The translations under genes were made by a program, and so were the position numbers. Below are positions 42,823 through 52,090 of a stretch of 64,000 bases of DNA, piece after piece. Location of the stretch: the NCBI GenBank assembly GCA_020746105.1, contig CM036657.1, positions 3,309,652 to 3,373,651 on the forward strand. Direction: 5' to 3'. The stretch's first letter is position 1; each line of letters opens with the position of its first letter. Under the pieces are notes generated by a model. It made no database searches. It was not told where the DNA came from and was given only the letters and a program-made list of their open reading frames with translations. This DNA comes from Trogon surrucura (Eukaryota > Chordata > Aves > Trogoniformes > Trogonidae).

Positions 42823-43552
42823 GATATTAGCTGTACAATGGCTCCTTAACAAACGTTACGAACCTATCATTGCTGTTCCAACAGGGCCAAAGAAAGTTTA
42901 TACAAATTTCCTTATTGATACGGGTGCTCAAATATCAGTAATCTCTAAAGAGACTGCAGAATTCTTAAACATAAAACCTAGTCGCCGTAAGATAAAATTT
43001 ACAGGAATTGATGGAGTTATAAAAGAATGCCCTACTGCTAAAATTGTCTTGTGGCTCCCAGGGGAAAAGAAATTAACTCGTGCTGAGGTTTTAGTTGGTG
43101 CTGCAAACACTAATATTCTGGGATTTGATTTACTGTATGGTAGAGTGTGGAAGTTACCCGATGGGACAGTCTGGAGTTTTGCCGGACAAAATACCAGAGA
43201 CAGCGCACGGCTTGAGGGGGATGAGCCTAAACTAATAAACTTACTAGAGACGTCTATATCTCTGCCTCCATCAAAGATAACAAACATAAAGCAGTACCCC
43301 CTGCCAGCAGCTGCACAATCGGGTATTGACGGGGTGGTAAAAGATTTAGAAACCCGAGGCATTATTACCCGTACACACTCCCCGTACAATTCCCCTGTCT
43401 GGCCAGTAAAAAAGCCAAACAGACAGTGGAGGCTTACTATTGATTACAGACAATTAAATGCTAATACTGCACCTTTAACTGCAGCTGTACCAAACATTGC
43501 AGAATTGGTTACTCAAATACAGGGAGCTTCTCACCATGGATGGCAACCTTAG
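42782..43552 (+). CDS. pro-pol: ERV-S protease and start of reverse transcriptase
   Basis: Read after -1 frameshifting from gag. The protease active site is LIDTGAQISVIS (about 45 codons in) and the later motif NILGFDLLYG. The RT fingers follow: SPYNSPVWPVKKPN and WRLTIDYRQLN. The frame stops at TAG 43550-43552. RT continues in a neighbouring frame to about 43640 (LDVKDMFFMIPL with the first catalytic Asp), then the deletion begins. Confidence 0.88.
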   Translation, partial: RAAPGRAVSHPARRILAVQWLLNKRYEPIIAVPTGPKKVYTNFLIDTGAQISVISKETAEFLNIKPSRRKIKFTGIDGVIKECPTAKIVLWLPGEKKLTRAEVLVGAANTNILGFDLLYGRVWKLPDGTVWSFAGQNTRDSARLEGDEPKLINLLETSISLPPSKITNIKQYPLPAAAQSGIDGVVKDLETRGIITRTHSPYNSPVWPVKKPNRQWRLTIDYRQLNANTAPLTAAVPNIAELVTQIQGASHHGWQP

Positions 43553-43715
43553 ATGTTAAGGATATGTTTTTTATGATTCCTCTACAGGAACATGACAAAG
43601 TTCTATTTGCTTTTACTTGGAAAGCTCCATCGAATCAGCACTAGATGGATAATATCTACCTAATTTAACATTTGTCGGTCATACGACCGAGCATTTTTCC
43701 TTTTTTTATTTTACA
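43553..43715 (+). other. RT remnant, deletion joint and env splice acceptor
   Basis: RT sequence ends near 43640. A 6-bp hairpin tcggtc-atac-gaccga (43675-43690) precedes a strong pyrimidine tract and AG (ttttttattttacag, AG at 43715-43716). The following gaaccccaa resembles the ERV-G1 acceptor context at 22421. Confidence 0.6.
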
Positions 43716-43724
43716 GGAACCCCA

Positions 43725-43856
43725 ATGTCAGGAAACTGTACCTGGGACGACGGACTATCCTACACTGAACTGGAGTGCCCCCAGGGACTGTTCATATTTG
43801 TGATTGGAATGGTTGTATTCGTGGTACTGATAATAATCTGGAAACCAAAATTTTAA
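43725..43856 (+). CDS. 43-codon membrane ORF ahead of env
   Basis: The ATG lies 9 bases after the predicted splice acceptor, making it the first ORF of a spliced env mRNA. The product has an N-terminal polar part with one N-glycosylation site (NCT) and two Cys, a single hydrophobic segment (LFIFVIGMVVFVVLIIIW, residues about 22-39) and a basic end (KPKF). It stops at TAA, one base before the env ATG at 43858, so env could be reached by reinitiation. I know no described homologue. Confidence 0.55.
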   Translation: MSGNCTWDDGLSYTELECPQGLFIFVIGMVVFVVLIIIWKPKF

Positions 43857-43857
43857 A

Positions 43858-44261
43858 ATGGGGATGATTACACTGTTTATTATGTTCCTATCCACAGGAG
43901 CTATATGTGGAGAATACATATGCTTAGGGTGTGGGGAGAACCACAACATGGTCACTGGGATTACATGCAAACTACTGACTGGTGTATTGATTGGAGTGGA
44001 ATCATTGGATTACCTGATGATCCCATACGGGTTGGTGTCCAATACACAAACTTTGACACTTCTCATTTAGAGACTCCAAAACACTGCAATTGGAAGTGCA
44101 CTAAAGTTTACAATTGCAGTAGCTGAGACACTGAAATTCAAAGGCTGGGCCTGATAGCTCAAGCCCTTCAATTAGGTTGTATTTGTCGCAACTACAGCAC
44201 TTCACTCAATGATACCTGGTCTCATATAACCAATAACAATGTTAAGTCTGATATAATCTGT
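43858..44261 (+). pseudogene. env: ERV-S envelope surface subunit, short and broken
   Basis: The ATG at 43858 starts a signal peptide (MGMITLFIMFLSTGAICG) whose frame ends at 44070. The surface-subunit frame continues from about 43905 (WGEPQHGHWDYM, HCNWKCTKVYNC) with one TGA at 44124-44126. A frameshift therefore lies between 43858 and about 43930. At under 200 residues the surface subunit is much shorter than usual, probably through deletion. Confidence 0.7.
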
Positions 44262-45086
44262 TTGAAACTTAGTATACCTTCCCTAGGACACACTGTGTGG
44301 TTTAGCAGCGGCGGCACGTGGACTACTGACTTGACCGTGCAGGGCCGCCAACGTCAACACGCGTTGGGACTGTTAACACTTTGCCCTCTCTGGAGAAGAC
44401 AACCGCTTGCACCGACTCTGTGGGGACGAGTCAAAAGAAGTTCAACAGACCCTTGGCAACATCCGACAACAGGAACTGTGGTTGGATGGGTTCTAGAGTC
44501 AATCTTTACACCTCACCTAAGGGCTTTTCAAAATCTAATGATGTTGTATAACCTCACTGGTCAGATTGAAGCATTGGCCAATGCAACCAGAGTAGGGTTG
44601 GAAGCATTAAATACGCAATTACAGGCAACATCAAAAACGACGTTACAAAATAGGCTGACCTTAGATTTGTTATTATTGCATGAAAATGGAGTGTGCGGAT
44701 ACTTAAACCTAATCAATGATACTTGTTGTGTTCACATACCGAATGTAACAAAAGATCTTGACGAGCAGTTAGATCATATGAAGCGTGTAGCAAAAGCAAG
44801 TAGAAATCTTAGAGAAAGCATGGAAGTACAACGGCTAAACAAACTTTTGCATGGTATGGGTTTTTCCCTATCAGGATGGCTTGCTTCTTTATTGCAATCA
44901 ATTTTAGTCATAGTTATTGTGATTATGATGTTTTGCATGTTATTAGCTTGCTTTAGATCTATGCTAAGTCGGGTATTAATTCGTCAGGTACGCATGGTGT
45001 CCGGGTGGACGGAGTTGGAGCTACACCCAGGTGAAAGAAAGTCAAACATAAGGGATACCCCCAAGATTGACTTTATAAGAGCATGA
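44262..45086 (+). CDS. env: ERV-S envelope C-terminal part and transmembrane subunit
   Basis: 274 codons in the same frame as 43905-44123. A basic cleavage-like site (RVKRSS) lies near residue 57, and then the transmembrane subunit. This has heptad-like helices, the immunosuppressive-domain motif LQNRLTLDLLLLHENGVC, and a Cys loop CGYLNLINDTCC, which is CX9CC rather than the usual CX6CC. The anchor is about residues 205-232 (SILVIVIVIMMFCMLLACF), followed by a cytoplasmic tail of about 40 residues. It is the best kept envelope of the tRNA-Ser group here. Confidence 0.85.
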   Translation: MKLSIPSLGHTVWFSSGGTWTTDLTVQGRQRQHALGLLTLCPLWRRQPLAPTLWGRVKRSSTDPWQHPTTGTVVGWVLESIFTPHLRAFQNLMMLYNLTGQIEALANATRVGLEALNTQLQATSKTTLQNRLTLDLLLLHENGVCGYLNLINDTCCVHIPNVTKDLDEQLDHMKRVAKASRNLRESMEVQRLNKLLHGMGFSLSGWLASLLQSILVIVIVIMMFCMLLACFRSMLSRVLIRQVRMVSGWTELELHPGERKSNIRDTPKIDFIRA

Positions 45087-45105
45087 TTTCAAGCTCGATT
45101 GAGTG

Positions 45106-45127
45106 ACTATAGTCACGGGGTGGATAA
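45106..45127 (+). other. Polypurine tract of ERV-S
   Basis: The bases cacggggtggataa directly precede the 3' LTR at 45128. The same core cacggggtgg precedes LTR-B and LTR-G. Confidence 0.7.
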
Positions 45128-45919
45128 TGTGATATTTTGGCTTGTGGGTTTCAGACTTGCTGAACGCAGGTGTTCGCTTATCTGTTGTGCAGACCCAGAG
45201 AACGGAGGAAAACAAGGCCTACACAGTGAGAACCAGCCGAAGGAGGGAGTCTTGTGACGACAGGACGGCCCTGTTTTGGCTAAGGAGCGAGGCCGCACGG
45301 AAGACTAATGATATGAACCATCCTGCACATAGATAAGTTGTTGCAAAATAAAATCCTGAAGGTCACAGGGCCCAGAGTGGAAATTTTTACCCTAATATCC
45401 CTATATGACTATAGTCACCCACTCTTCGCTCAAATCATGCTGAATGCCACCCCAGGGGGGGGGCAGGGGGTGTGAAAGATAGTATATAAGGAGCATAGAG
45501 GGTAGGTGTCGTTGGGAGGAGAAGACCCCAGAAGAGGAAGAGGCGGTCGACGGGCTGTGCTCCTTCTCCTTCACCCAAGACAGGGACGCCTTCTTGGTAA
45601 GAATTGCACTTCCACCTTTTGGTGTGTAATACCCGGGATAGTATTTTGCTGGCATTAGTATCGTATATTAGCGCTATTGCAGAGAGTGAATTTATCAACG
45701 GCAACTCCGAACCTTGTATCTGTCGCTTCAATAAATCACTTATTGTTAGTTACCCTGCAAATTGTCTCAGTGCAAGTCCTTAAACGGGGCTCTGAAAATT
45801 CAGTGCAAGCCCTTAGTGGGGCTCTGAAAACTCAGTGCAAGTCCCTAACGGGGCTCTGAAACAAGCAAGTGCTTAGCTGGGGTACGTGCCTCTCACAGCC
45901 ACGTACCTTTCACGTGACA
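45128..45919 (+). repeat. LTR-S, 3' LTR
   Basis: 792 bp, same TATA, polyadenylation signal and tandem units as the 5' LTR. Confidence 0.95.
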
Positions 45920-45977
45920 GGTGGTTTATTTCAAATTAGAAAGTCAGTTGTCCCTCTCTCCTGGGTGGGACGTGACA

Positions 45978-46239
45978 CTATGGATCTCTGACTTTGGGAC
46001 GGCCATGGCCATAGAGACATCAGGTTGAACCCTGAGGTGCAGGGTCCTGTTTAGGGCTAGGATTCAGAAATCCATAGAGCCTTGAGCTGTAGAGACACTT
46101 GGGCTGGAAAAGGCATTCCAAGGGGAGCAAGGGACTTCATCAACAGCGTTCCATCCACAACTTCCTGATTTTGGGACAGCCATGGCCATTACGAGTTCAG
46201 GCTGAACCCTGAGGTGCAGGATCGTGGTTAGGGTTAGGG
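45978..46239 (+). repeat. 177-bp satellite with an inversion joint
   Basis: 45978-45991 reads in the inverted orientation (ctatggatctctga) and from about 45992 in the forward orientation (ctttgggacggcc). The two meet at a shared tctga. Confidence 0.85.
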
Positions 46240-46608
46240 TGTAGAGGAATTTCTTGCGGAGCAGGGGGCAGAGTATCCCTTTAAAGGTGTTGGACAACCC
46301 AGCTTAGGCCTAAATAAAGACTCTATCCTTGGAGCTACCTTGGGGCACGGAGAGGAAGAGTTGCAGCTGTTTTCTGAACAGCCTTGCCGGGGGGAGAGGG
46401 AGGGGGCGAGAACCGCCTGCATAGTTGAATGGCACTATCCAATAAAACGCTGGCACATGTAAACCGGTAACTGACCAACTCTGTTAAGGGGCAGGCGCAT
46501 GGACACTGCTTAACTCTATATATTGAGCTCTCCGGAGCAATAAAGAGAGGATGACTTGTAGCCATATTGGTGGGATGGTTGTTACTTGGCCAGCTCTCCT
46601 AAGGGACA
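46240..46608 (+). repeat. Solo LTR-C in satellite
   Basis: 369 bp, tgtagagg to gggaca, with tatata (about 46533) and aataaa (about 46550). Satellite resumes after it at ttctagagatcc. A clear target duplication is not seen. Confidence 0.82.
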
Positions 46609-47392
46609 CTTCTAGAGATCCCCACACACCAACTGTGCTCCACAGAAATGTTTCCAAATCTGGGAGAGCCATAGCCATTAAGACGTCAGGCTGAACCCTG
46701 AGGTGCAGGGTCCAGGCTAGGGTTAGGATTCGGAGATCCATAAAGCCTGGAGCTGCAGAGATACTTGGACCGGACAAGGCATTCCAAGGGGCGCACGGCA
46801 CTGCAACAACAGTGCTCCACCCACACCTTTCTGATTTTGGGACATTCATGACCATGGAGAAATCAGGTTGAACCTTGTGTTGCAAGACACAATTTAGGGT
46901 TAGGGTTGATAGATCCATAGAGCCAACAGGTGCAGAGACACATGAGCTGTTTAAGGCATTCGAAGGGCAGCATGGCAGTACAAAAACAGTGCTCCACCCA
47001 CACCTTTCTGATTTTCGGAGAGCCATAGCCGTTATGCCATCAGGCAGAAACTGGAGGTGCAGGGTTCGTGTTAGCATTAGGGTTAAGAGATCCGTGAAGC
47101 CTGGAGTCGCAGTGACACTTGGGCTGGACAAGTCATTCCAAGGGGAGCATGGCACTGCACCAAGAGTCCTCCACCCACACATTTCTCATTTTGGGACAAC
47201 CATGTCCATAGAGATATCAGGTTGAAACCTGAGGTGCAGGGTCCTGATTAGGATTGGGGTTCAGAATTTCCTGGAGCCCGGAGTTGCAGAGACACTAGGG
47301 CTAGACGAAACATTCCAAGGGGGACACGGCACTACACGAACAGTGCTCCACCCACACCATTCTGATTTTGCGACACCCATGGCCATTATGAC
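46609..47392 (+). repeat. 177-bp satellite, about 4.4 monomers
   Basis: It holds divergent monomers with TTAGGG-like blocks near 46720, 46900, 47080 and 47250. Confidence 0.9.
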
Positions 47393-48896
47393 ATAAATCC
47401 ATGAGTCCAGATGGGATGCATCCACGGGTGCTGAGGGAGCTGGCTGATGTCATTGCTAGACCACTCTCCATCATCTTTGCCAAGTCTTGGGACACGGGAG
47501 AGGTGCCTGAGGACTGGAGGAAAGCAAATGTCACTCCAGTCTTCAAAAAGGGCAAGAAGGAGGACCCAGGTAACTATAGACCGGTCAGCCTCACCTCCAT
47601 CCCTGAGAAAGTGATGGAACGACTTATCCTTGGTTCCATCTCAAGGCATAACAAGGGAAAGTCGTGCTTGACTAACCTCATAGCCTTTTACGAGGATATA
47701 ACAAGGTGGATAGATGATGGCAGAGCGGTGGATGTGGTCTACCTTGACTTCAGCAAAGCATTTGACACAGTCTCCCACAGCATCCTTGCTGCTAAACTGA
47801 GGAAGTGTGGTCTAGACTCTCGGGTAGTGAGGTGGACTGTGAACTGGCTAAGGGGAAGAAACCAAAGAGTCGTGATCAATGGGGCGGAGTCTGGTTGGAG
47901 GTCTGTATCCAGTGGAGTCCCTCAAGGGTCGGTACTGGGGCCAGCATTATTCAATATATTCATCAATGACTTGGATGAGGAACTAGAGAGTACTATCAGC
48001 AAGTTTGCTGATGACACCAAGCTGGGAGGAGTGGCTGACACGCCAGAAGGCTGTGATGCCATTCAGCGAGACCTGGACAGGCTGGAGCGTTGGGCGGGGA
48101 AAAATTTAATGAAATACAACAAGGGTAAATGTAGAGTCTTGCATCTGGGTAGGAACAACCCCAGGTTCCAGTATAAGTTGGGGAATGACTTATTAGAGAG
48201 TAGTGTAGGGGAAAGGGACCTGGGAGTCTTGGTGGACAGCAGGTTGGCCATGAGCCAGCACTGTGCCCTTGTGGCCAAGAAGGCCAATGGCATCCTGGGA
48301 TGTATTAGAAGGGGTGTGGTTAGTAGGTCGAGAGAGGTTCTCCTTCCCCTCTACTCTGCCCTGGTGAGACCCCATCTGGAATACTGTGTCCAGTTCTGGG
48401 CCCCTCAGTTCAAGAAAGACAGGGAACTGCTGGAGAGAGTCCAGCACAGGGCAACTAGGATGATTAAGGGAGTGGAGCATCTCCCTTATGAGGAAAGGCT
48501 GAGGGAGCTGGGGCTCTTTAGTTTGGAGAAGAGTAGACTGAGGGGTGACCTCATTAATGTTTACAAATATTTAAAGGGTGAGTGTTACAAGGATAGAGCC
48601 AGGCTCTTCTCGGTGACAACCAATGAAAGGACAAGGGGTAATGGGCTGAAACTGGAACATAAGAGTTTCCCTTAAACTTCAGAAGAAACTTCTTCTCAGT
48701 GAGGGTGAAGGAGCACTGGAACAGGCTGCCCAGGGAGGTTGTGGAGTCTCCTTCTCTGGAGACGTTCAAGACCTGCCTGGACACGTTCCTGTGTAGCATT
48801 ATCTAGGCGTTTCTGCTCTGGCAGGGGGATTGGACTTGATGATCTTTCGAGGTCCCTTCCAATCCCCTAACATTCTGTGATTATGTGATTCTGTGA
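47393..48896 (+). mobile_element. CR1 LINE, distinct subfamily
   Basis: It is 5'-truncated at the RT start, inserted in satellite, and ends attctgtgattatgtgattc. It diverges more from the other plus-strand CR1s than they do from each other. Confidence 0.95.
47401..48675 (+). pseudogene. CR1 reverse transcriptase, subfamily variant
   Basis: The open frame holds [57 protein letters not shown] and [11 protein letters not shown]. About 35 codons present in the other copies are missing near 47650, between SISRHN and KGKSCLTNL. The frame ends early at TAA 48673-48675; the usual C-terminus continues in another frame to about 48800. Confidence 0.92.
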
Positions 48897-49045
48897 TTTT
48901 GGGACACTCTTGGCTATAGAGATATCAGGCTGTACCCAGAGGTGCAGGGTCCTTGTTAGGGTTAGTGTTCAGAAATCCATAGAGCCTGGAGTTGCAGAGA
49001 CACTTCCACTGGAAAAGGCATTCCTAGGTGAGCACAGCGCTGCAC
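48897..49045 (+). repeat. 177-bp satellite, partial
   Basis: It ends agcgctgcac at the provirus edge and resumes at 55035. Confidence 0.9.
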
Positions 49046-49393
49046 TGTCGTTGTAGAGACGGACACGACACATCTGTGTGGTGATCAAAGTGGCTCAAAA
49101 ATGGCTCCTTTATTGTACAAAGGGTGTGTCTTTTATACATAGTCGAAGGTAGTAGAAGAAGGTAGCGTGGCCTTTGCCAATAGGTTAAACACTTGTTGTT
49201 CAAGTTCTAATTGGTTAACACTGAGCAGCTTCTGGCTGGGCTCATCCCTCCGGATCTTGAGGGAGAAGGTTCTGCAAACGTGTCCAAGCTCTGTACACAC
49301 AACTTCCCATCTCAAGGGTACACTGGGAATTTGTCAAGGTCAATGTCTTCAACCAATGCCAGGTTCTCAGCAGTCACGCTGCCGTCCTCCACA
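49046..49393 (-). repeat. 3' LTR of ERV-K
   Basis: 348 bp. On the minus strand: tgtataaaag and then aataaa about 25 bases on, a compact promoter like that of alpharetroviruses. The env frame runs about 80 bp into it. The polypurine tract aaaaagggggaat lies at 49394-49406. Confidence 0.93.
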
Positions 49394-50505
49394 ATTCCCC
49401 CTTTTTGTTTTTGAGCTACAAACGCTGCCTCAACAGTCTGATGCAGGGCCCTTCGCATCAGAGTGATCAGGCAGAATAGCATTAAGAGCATGATTACAAC
49501 GACAAGCACTATTAAAAATCCTGTTTTAACCAAAGACATTAAAGACCCTGACAAACCCCATTGCCCAAACAACTTTTCATTGCCAAAAAACCCTGTGTCT
49601 TCTTGAATCTGACGAGTCATGATTTGTAGATCTTGTATTTTCTTGTGGATGGATTCCGAATGATCTTCCAGACTCATGCAACACATTCCGTCAAACTCTT
49701 CGCATCCATGCCCATGTGCCAGAAGCAAGAAATCAATTGCTGCACAGTTCTGCAAGGTAGCATGTCTCACTGAGCTTACATCGTTAGCCAATTGCGACAA
49801 AACTTCAGAGGTTAAATTAGCATTCTTTTCTATCCAGCAAGCCATTTTATTTAAGGTTGTTAGTGCGTTTGCAACTGCTACACCAGGGGCAAAAATAGAA
49901 GCAAAAATATGTTCTGCAGCATTCCAAAGTTGCACATTGCTATCACAATTTTTCAGCAGTGTCGCTGATCTTTTCACACACCCTCGAGAAAAGGCATGCA
50001 AATCACTATGGTTTACTAGCATTTTCATAGGTGGTGTCATCATGGCCAAGCGACCAAAAGTACAAGGACCTCCTACAGCCCTGGTTGGTATGCCAGCCCA
50101 AGCTCGCACCCCGCACAGTAAGAACAACCCTTTTGGCAGTCGTGATGCAGATCCGATTCCCGTTACTGAATGGCTCTTGTTTCCAGCAACATGCTGACAC
50201 CATTGAGAGGCATTCTGCCAAAAGGCGGACAAAGGTGTAACGTCAGATACTTCAGTATCACTGTTCACTGTCAGGGGTAACCCATTGGAGGCATGCCAAC
50301 CAGTGCTATTAACATACAAGCATGATCGTGCGGTCAAGGTTCCCAAAATCTCTAATTCTTCCGGGTCCCTGCCTTTTGGTAATTTGGTGGCCCAGTCAAA
50401 AAACCCAAGGGTGCAATTTTGCATACTGCCATTACATTCCTTTGTAACAGATAATCCTCCCATGCCACGCTGAGATATTAACAAATGCGCTTCTGAATCA
50501 TTCAA
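49312..50505 (-). CDS. env: ERV-K envelope: surface-subunit end and transmembrane subunit
   Basis: 397 codons. The surface part has Cys residues and N-glycosylation sites. The transmembrane part has an internal fusion peptide bracketed by Cys (KNCDSNVQLWNAAEH to KMACW), the motif LQNCAAIDFLLLAHGHGC and the CX6CC loop CEEFDGMCC. The internal, Cys-bracketed fusion peptide is the alpharetrovirus (ALV/RSV) type. The anchor is LIVLVVVIMLLMLFCLI. The frame crosses the polypurine tract (QKQKGGIV) and ends inside the 3' LTR. Confidence 0.9.
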   Translation of the reverse strand: MNDSEAHLLISQRGMGGLSVTKECNGSMQNCTLGFFDWATKLPKGRDPEELEILGTLTARSCLYVNSTGWHASNGLPLTVNSDTEVSDVTPLSAFWQNASQWCQHVAGNKSHSVTGIGSASRLPKGLFLLCGVRAWAGIPTRAVGGPCTFGRLAMMTPPMKMLVNHSDLHAFSRGCVKRSATLLKNCDSNVQLWNAAEHIFASIFAPGVAVANALTTLNKMACWIEKNANLTSEVLSQLANDVSSVRHATLQNCAAIDFLLLAHGHGCEEFDGMCCMSLEDHSESIHKKIQDLQIMTRQIQEDTGFFGNEKLFGQWGLSGSLMSLVKTGFLIVLVVVIMLLMLFCLITLMRRALHQTVEAAFVAQKQKGGIVEDGSVTAENLALVEDIDLDKFPVYP

Positions 50506-50713
50506 CGGAACTTAAGCAGGTGTGAAAAGGCTGATAGGGCTGAGCAAGAGAAACACAAAAGCTGTTCTGGTTAAGTTGGTGCATCAAAGTCACCCAAACA
50601 TTGGTCCCATGCCAGGCCGGTGGGATATCATGAGGTCTTCCGGGAATCCAGAACAGGCTGCATGCAAGGAGCAGGACACCAACGAGGACCATTATCTGTA
50701 GAGACACAAGCAT
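50498..50713 (-). pseudogene. env: ERV-K envelope signal peptide region
   Basis: It encodes a hydrophobic leader (LQIMVLVGVLLLACSLFWIPG) followed by the surface-subunit start (PPAWHGTNVWVTLM), and stops at 50498. It overlaps the integrase end on another frame, as in many retroviruses. Most of the surface subunit seems deleted between this and 50505. Confidence 0.75.
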
Positions 50714-51041
50714 AATCCCTTCCCCAGGTTATCAAATCAAATGGCCCCTGCCATTGGCCTGTGACTAAGTCCTTCATTTGGACTTTGGCACCTTTTTGAA
50801 CTTGCGATTTTGAGAAAAGAGAAGAGAAATGTCGGAAGATAGGAGAAGTATCGAAGTCATCCCTGTGCTGTAAAAAGTTAAGAACATAAAGAACTTTGTC
50901 CAGATGTGCCTTTGACGGTTTCCTCTCCATTCCCCCTTTTTGTTTTTGAAGCATGCGCTTCAGTGTGCCATGAGCACGTCTAATGTTACTGGCTGAGGCA
51001 TAACTTGCATATTTGTAACAATCATGCCTAAGTACTTCCAT
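50628..51041 (-). pseudogene. pol: ERV-K integrase C-terminal region
   Basis: It encodes [15 protein letters not shown], then the DNA-binding domain (VQMKDLVTGQWQGPFDLIT, RWCPAPCMQP). The core DDE is missing: RT joins this region at about 51041 to 51120 across a deletion. Confidence 0.85.
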
Positions 51042-51119
51042 GGTGCTACGGGTTGAATTTTTTCAGGTGCTATGACCAATCCAAACTGTTGCAAGCAGTG
51101 AGTGGCCATTTTTTCCATT

Positions 51120-51725
51120 TCACTTTAACCGGCTTTTGTCAGAGGCAGTTAACAAGATATCATCCATGTAATGGTAACAATAGTCTTCTGGAAATGCTTT
51201 CCGAACAGGTGACAATGCTTGTGCAACAAACCACTGACAAATTGTTGGCGAATTTTTCATGCCTTGTGGCAGAACTTTCCACTGATATCTTTGTGAAGGT
51301 GCCTCATGATTGACAGAAGGCACAGAAAATGCAAATTTCTCTTTGTCTTGCTCTGCCAATTGTATTGTGAGAAAACAGTCTTTTAAGTCCATTACAATTA
51401 TGTCCCACTCCAAGGGGATCATGGCTGGAGAGGGAAGACCTGGCTGTAAGGCTCCCATGGTAGCCACTACAGCATTTACCTGCCTCAGGTCATGTAAAAG
51501 TCACCACTTGCCAGATTTCTTTTTAACGACAAACACTGGAGTATTCCAAGGACTGTGAGGGGGTTCGATATGTCCCACAGCTAATTGTTCTTGCACTAAA
51601 TCCTGCAGGACCTGTAATTTTTCACAATTCAGGGGCCACTGATCCACCCACACAGGTTTGTCAGTGAGCCAAGTCAAGGCAAGGGTGGGCTGTTGAATGC
51701 CCTGCAACACAGTGGCCCCCGTCAA
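51120..51725 (-). pseudogene. pol: ERV-K reverse transcriptase
   Basis: Frame 51501-51725 holds the fingers ([32 protein letters not shown]). Frame 51120-51467 holds [17 protein letters not shown] (first Asp), [17 protein letters not shown] and [10 protein letters not shown] (YMDD). An alpha/betaretroviral type. Thumb, RNase H and integrase core are gone. Confidence 0.9.
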
Positions 51726-52000
51726 AAATCCTTGGTAATTTTAACTCTGGGAAAGACAATCTCTGTCCCATAAGTTCAACGGGGCGTATGTCACATAAGG
51801 CCGAATTGTAGCTGTCTGGCCCTCTGGGTTAGTAACAAGAACTGTATTAGCTGACATTACACTCTGAGCAGCACCACCAAAGCCAACCATCCCCATTTCC
51901 ATGTTATCAACAGGTCAGGTAGATGGCCATGAATGCTGAGATATAATAGTTCCGTCCGCTCCGGTGTCCAACAGTCCTGACAGCTGCACCGATGATGGAG
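51726..52000 (-). pseudogene. pro: ERV-K aspartic protease
   Basis: On the minus strand GLLDTGADGTIIS (about 51935-51975) is the retroviral protease active site, and GMVGFGGA is in the region downstream. The gene is cut at 52001 by a repeat tail and has at least one stop after the active site. Confidence 0.8.
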
Positions 52001-52090
52001 AATCATAGAATCATAGAATGGTCTGTGCTGGAAGGGACCTCAGAGATCATTTTAATCCAACCTCCCTGTTGTGAGCAGGGACACCACCAT
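52001..52090 (-). mobile_element. SINE/CR1 tail fragment
   Basis: The plus-strand gaatcatagaatcatagaat to gagcagggacaccacc equals the 3' half of the SINEs at 10045 and 21797. Only the tail inserted, between dUTPase and protease. Confidence 0.88.

Larger units (their letters stand above)
40426..45919 (+). mobile_element. Provirus ERV-S, youngest element, tRNA-Ser group
   Basis: 5494 bp with LTRs of 793 and 792 bp and a perfect 5-bp target duplication ggtgg (40421-40425 and 45920-45924). Order: LTR, primer site, gag, -1 frameshift signal, protease, RT start, a large deletion (rest of RT, RNase H, integrase), env splice acceptor, 43-codon ORF, env, polypurine tract, LTR. It cannot encode its own RT or integrase. 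Confidence 0.95.
39935..45977 (+). repeat. LTR-E split by provirus ERV-S
   Basis: The left part is 39935-40425 and the right part 45925-45977 after the duplicated ggtgg. Flanks ctgtg (39930-39934) and ctatg (45978-45982) fit a 5-bp target duplication with one change. The satellite position is the same as for the LTR-E copies at 28792, 31001 and 58500. Confidence 0.85.

Noticed and set aside
48120..48300. CRISPR-like or bacterial features
   Set aside because: No regular direct repeats with spacers; all repeats are satellite, LTR or CR1 and the content is avian.
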